Virus record (IMG/VR): IMGVR_UViG_3300046501_000669
Location: 1 to 38,808 of that record
Length of the DNA stretch: 38,808 nucleotides
DNA from: a virus
Strand: one strand, 5' to 3'
Part shown: one piece after another, positions 38,327 to 38,808 of the stretch
Position numbering within the stretch: the stretch's first letter is position 1
How the letters are laid out: each line of letters opens with the position of its first letter
Made by a program: the position numbers and the translations under genes
Notes under the pieces: generated by a model
Database searches by the model: none
Told to the model about the DNA's origin: nothing
What the model saw: only the letters and a program-made list of their open reading frames with translations

Positions 38327-38808
38327 GCATTTTGTCCAACGCCTTCGGGCTGCTGGCTGCTGCGCTAGCGCTATACGGTGCATACAACCACGGCGTAACG
38401 GTCACAGATGGGAGGTGGAGAGCGAAGTGGGCCGAACATGTTGCCGAAAAGGCCGAGGGCCGGGCACAAGCTGAGATCACCGCCCGCGCAGAAGAACAAC
38501 GCCGCCAGCTGGTAGCGAACGAGATAGGAAGGTATGCAAGAGAAAAAATCGAAAGCGCGGCGGTGGATGCTGCTGACGCTGATCGCGCTGGCCAGCGGTT
38601 GCGCAACGAAGCCAAACAACTGGCAGCCATGTCCAACCAGTGCCCCGGCGATTCCGGAGCTGCCGAGCGAAGCCAGGCAGCCACCCGCGCCGCCATGGTG
38701 CTCTCCGACCTGCTCGCAAGGGCTGATCAGAGAGCGGGAGAGTTGGCGGAGGCTTATGACAGGGCGAGGTTAGGAGGATTAATTTGCGAAAGCATGTATG
38801 ATCAGTAG
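38323..38808 (+). CDS. Rz-like inner-membrane spanin (DUF2514)
   Basis: 161 residues, ATGA overlap with the endolysin. N-terminal membrane segment (LSNAFGLLAAALALYGAYN), then a long coiled coil (AEHVAEKAEGRAQAEITARAEEQRRQ) and helical C-terminus. Contains the embedded Rz1 frame. It spans the periplasm with Rz1 to disrupt the outer membrane. The window ends at its stop. Confidence 0.87.
   Translation: MSILSNAFGLLAAALALYGAYNHGVTVTDGRWRAKWAEHVAEKAEGRAQAEITARAEEQRRQLVANEIGRYAREKIESAAVDAADADRAGQRLRNEAKQLAAMSNQCPGDSGAAERSQAATRAAMVLSDLLARADQRAGELAEAYDRARLGGLICESMYDQ
38534..38773 (+). CDS. Rz1-like outer-membrane spanin, embedded
   Basis: 79 residues entirely inside Rz in the +1 frame. Ribosome site AGGAAGGT before ATG. 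Signal peptide (MQEKKSKARRWMLLTLIALASGC) with lipobox LASGC, lipidated Cys23, then a Pro-rich mature part (IPELPSEARQPPAPPW). This is the classical embedded Rz1 arrangement and completes the lysis cassette. Confidence 0.85.
   Translation: MQEKKSKARRWMLLTLIALASGCATKPNNWQPCPTSAPAIPELPSEARQPPAPPWCSPTCSQGLIRERESWRRLMTGRG

Noticed and set aside
1-38808. CRISPR arrays, tRNA genes, insertion sequences and att core repeats
   Set aside because: I found no regularly spaced repeats, cloverleaf sequences or transposase genes. Att sites would lie outside the window because it is cut at gene ends.

Overview
This window is most of a temperate bacteriophage genome, almost certainly a prophage of a Pseudomonas species. 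The host guess rests on the RsmA/CsrA-like gene, the GC-rich codon choice and the gene set; no host gene is visible. The left edge is the last base of an integrase gene and the right edge is the last base of a spanin gene. The attachment sites must therefore lie outside, and the order integrase-to-lysis is that of an integrated prophage. I see no tRNA, rRNA, insertion sequence or CRISPR array.

Layout. (1) 1-1243, leftward: tyrosine integrase and a DUF4224-type excisionase candidate. (2) 1244-4103: an AT-richer accessory island with two membrane-anchored coiled-coil proteins of unknown function, a 410-base stretch with a possible integrase relic, and a 74-residue protein made of three alpha/beta repeats. 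(3) 4104-10077, leftward early operon: SbcC/RecF-like ATPase, a helical protein, RecT annealase, a Cas4-like PD-(D/E)XK nuclease, several small proteins, CsrA and a 48-codon GTG-start gene. Two small genes (8555 and 10089) run on the opposite strand inside it. (4) 10293-12413: the immunity region. Two copies of one promoter/operator layout are visible: a leftward PL at about 10635-10663 and a rightward PR at 12359-12388, each with paired AAGCNNGCTT operators. The leftward leader carries a perfect boxA and several hairpins. Two LexA/CI-fold repressors converge on a strong bidirectional terminator, and neither has an intact self-cleavage apparatus. (5) 12414-15388, rightward early operon: Cro, CII, DnaT-like and lambda P-like replication proteins, RusA resolvase and a protein in the Q position. 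(6) 15385-17060: four leftward small genes, including two related membrane peptides and a lipoprotein.

(7) 17254-36826, rightward late operon: holin, a DUF1737/head-fibre-like protein, terminase subunits, portal, F-like head protein, DUF2213 scaffold/protease candidate with an internal start, cement protein, DUF2184 capsid, connectors, DUF3383 sheath, tube, frameshifted tail chaperones, tape measure, Dit-like protein, plug, hub, Gp138 spike, gp25-like wedge, baseplate J, DUF2612 protein and a tail-collar fibre. This is a contractile-tailed (myovirus) particle under lambda-like genetic control. (8) 36831-37652, leftward: an LPS-modifying enzyme candidate, a probable lysogenic-conversion gene. 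(9) 37880-38808: endolysin, Rz and an embedded Rz1. The lysis genes are thus split, with the holin about 20 kb from the endolysin.

The least ordinary signals are the two cleavage-deficient repressors, the mirrored PL/PR operators, the structured PL leader with boxA and GGA hairpins ahead of a phage csrA, a start-to-start gene pair sharing one palindromic ribosome-binding element, and the triple-repeat protein. All family names come from reading the translated sequence, not from searches.
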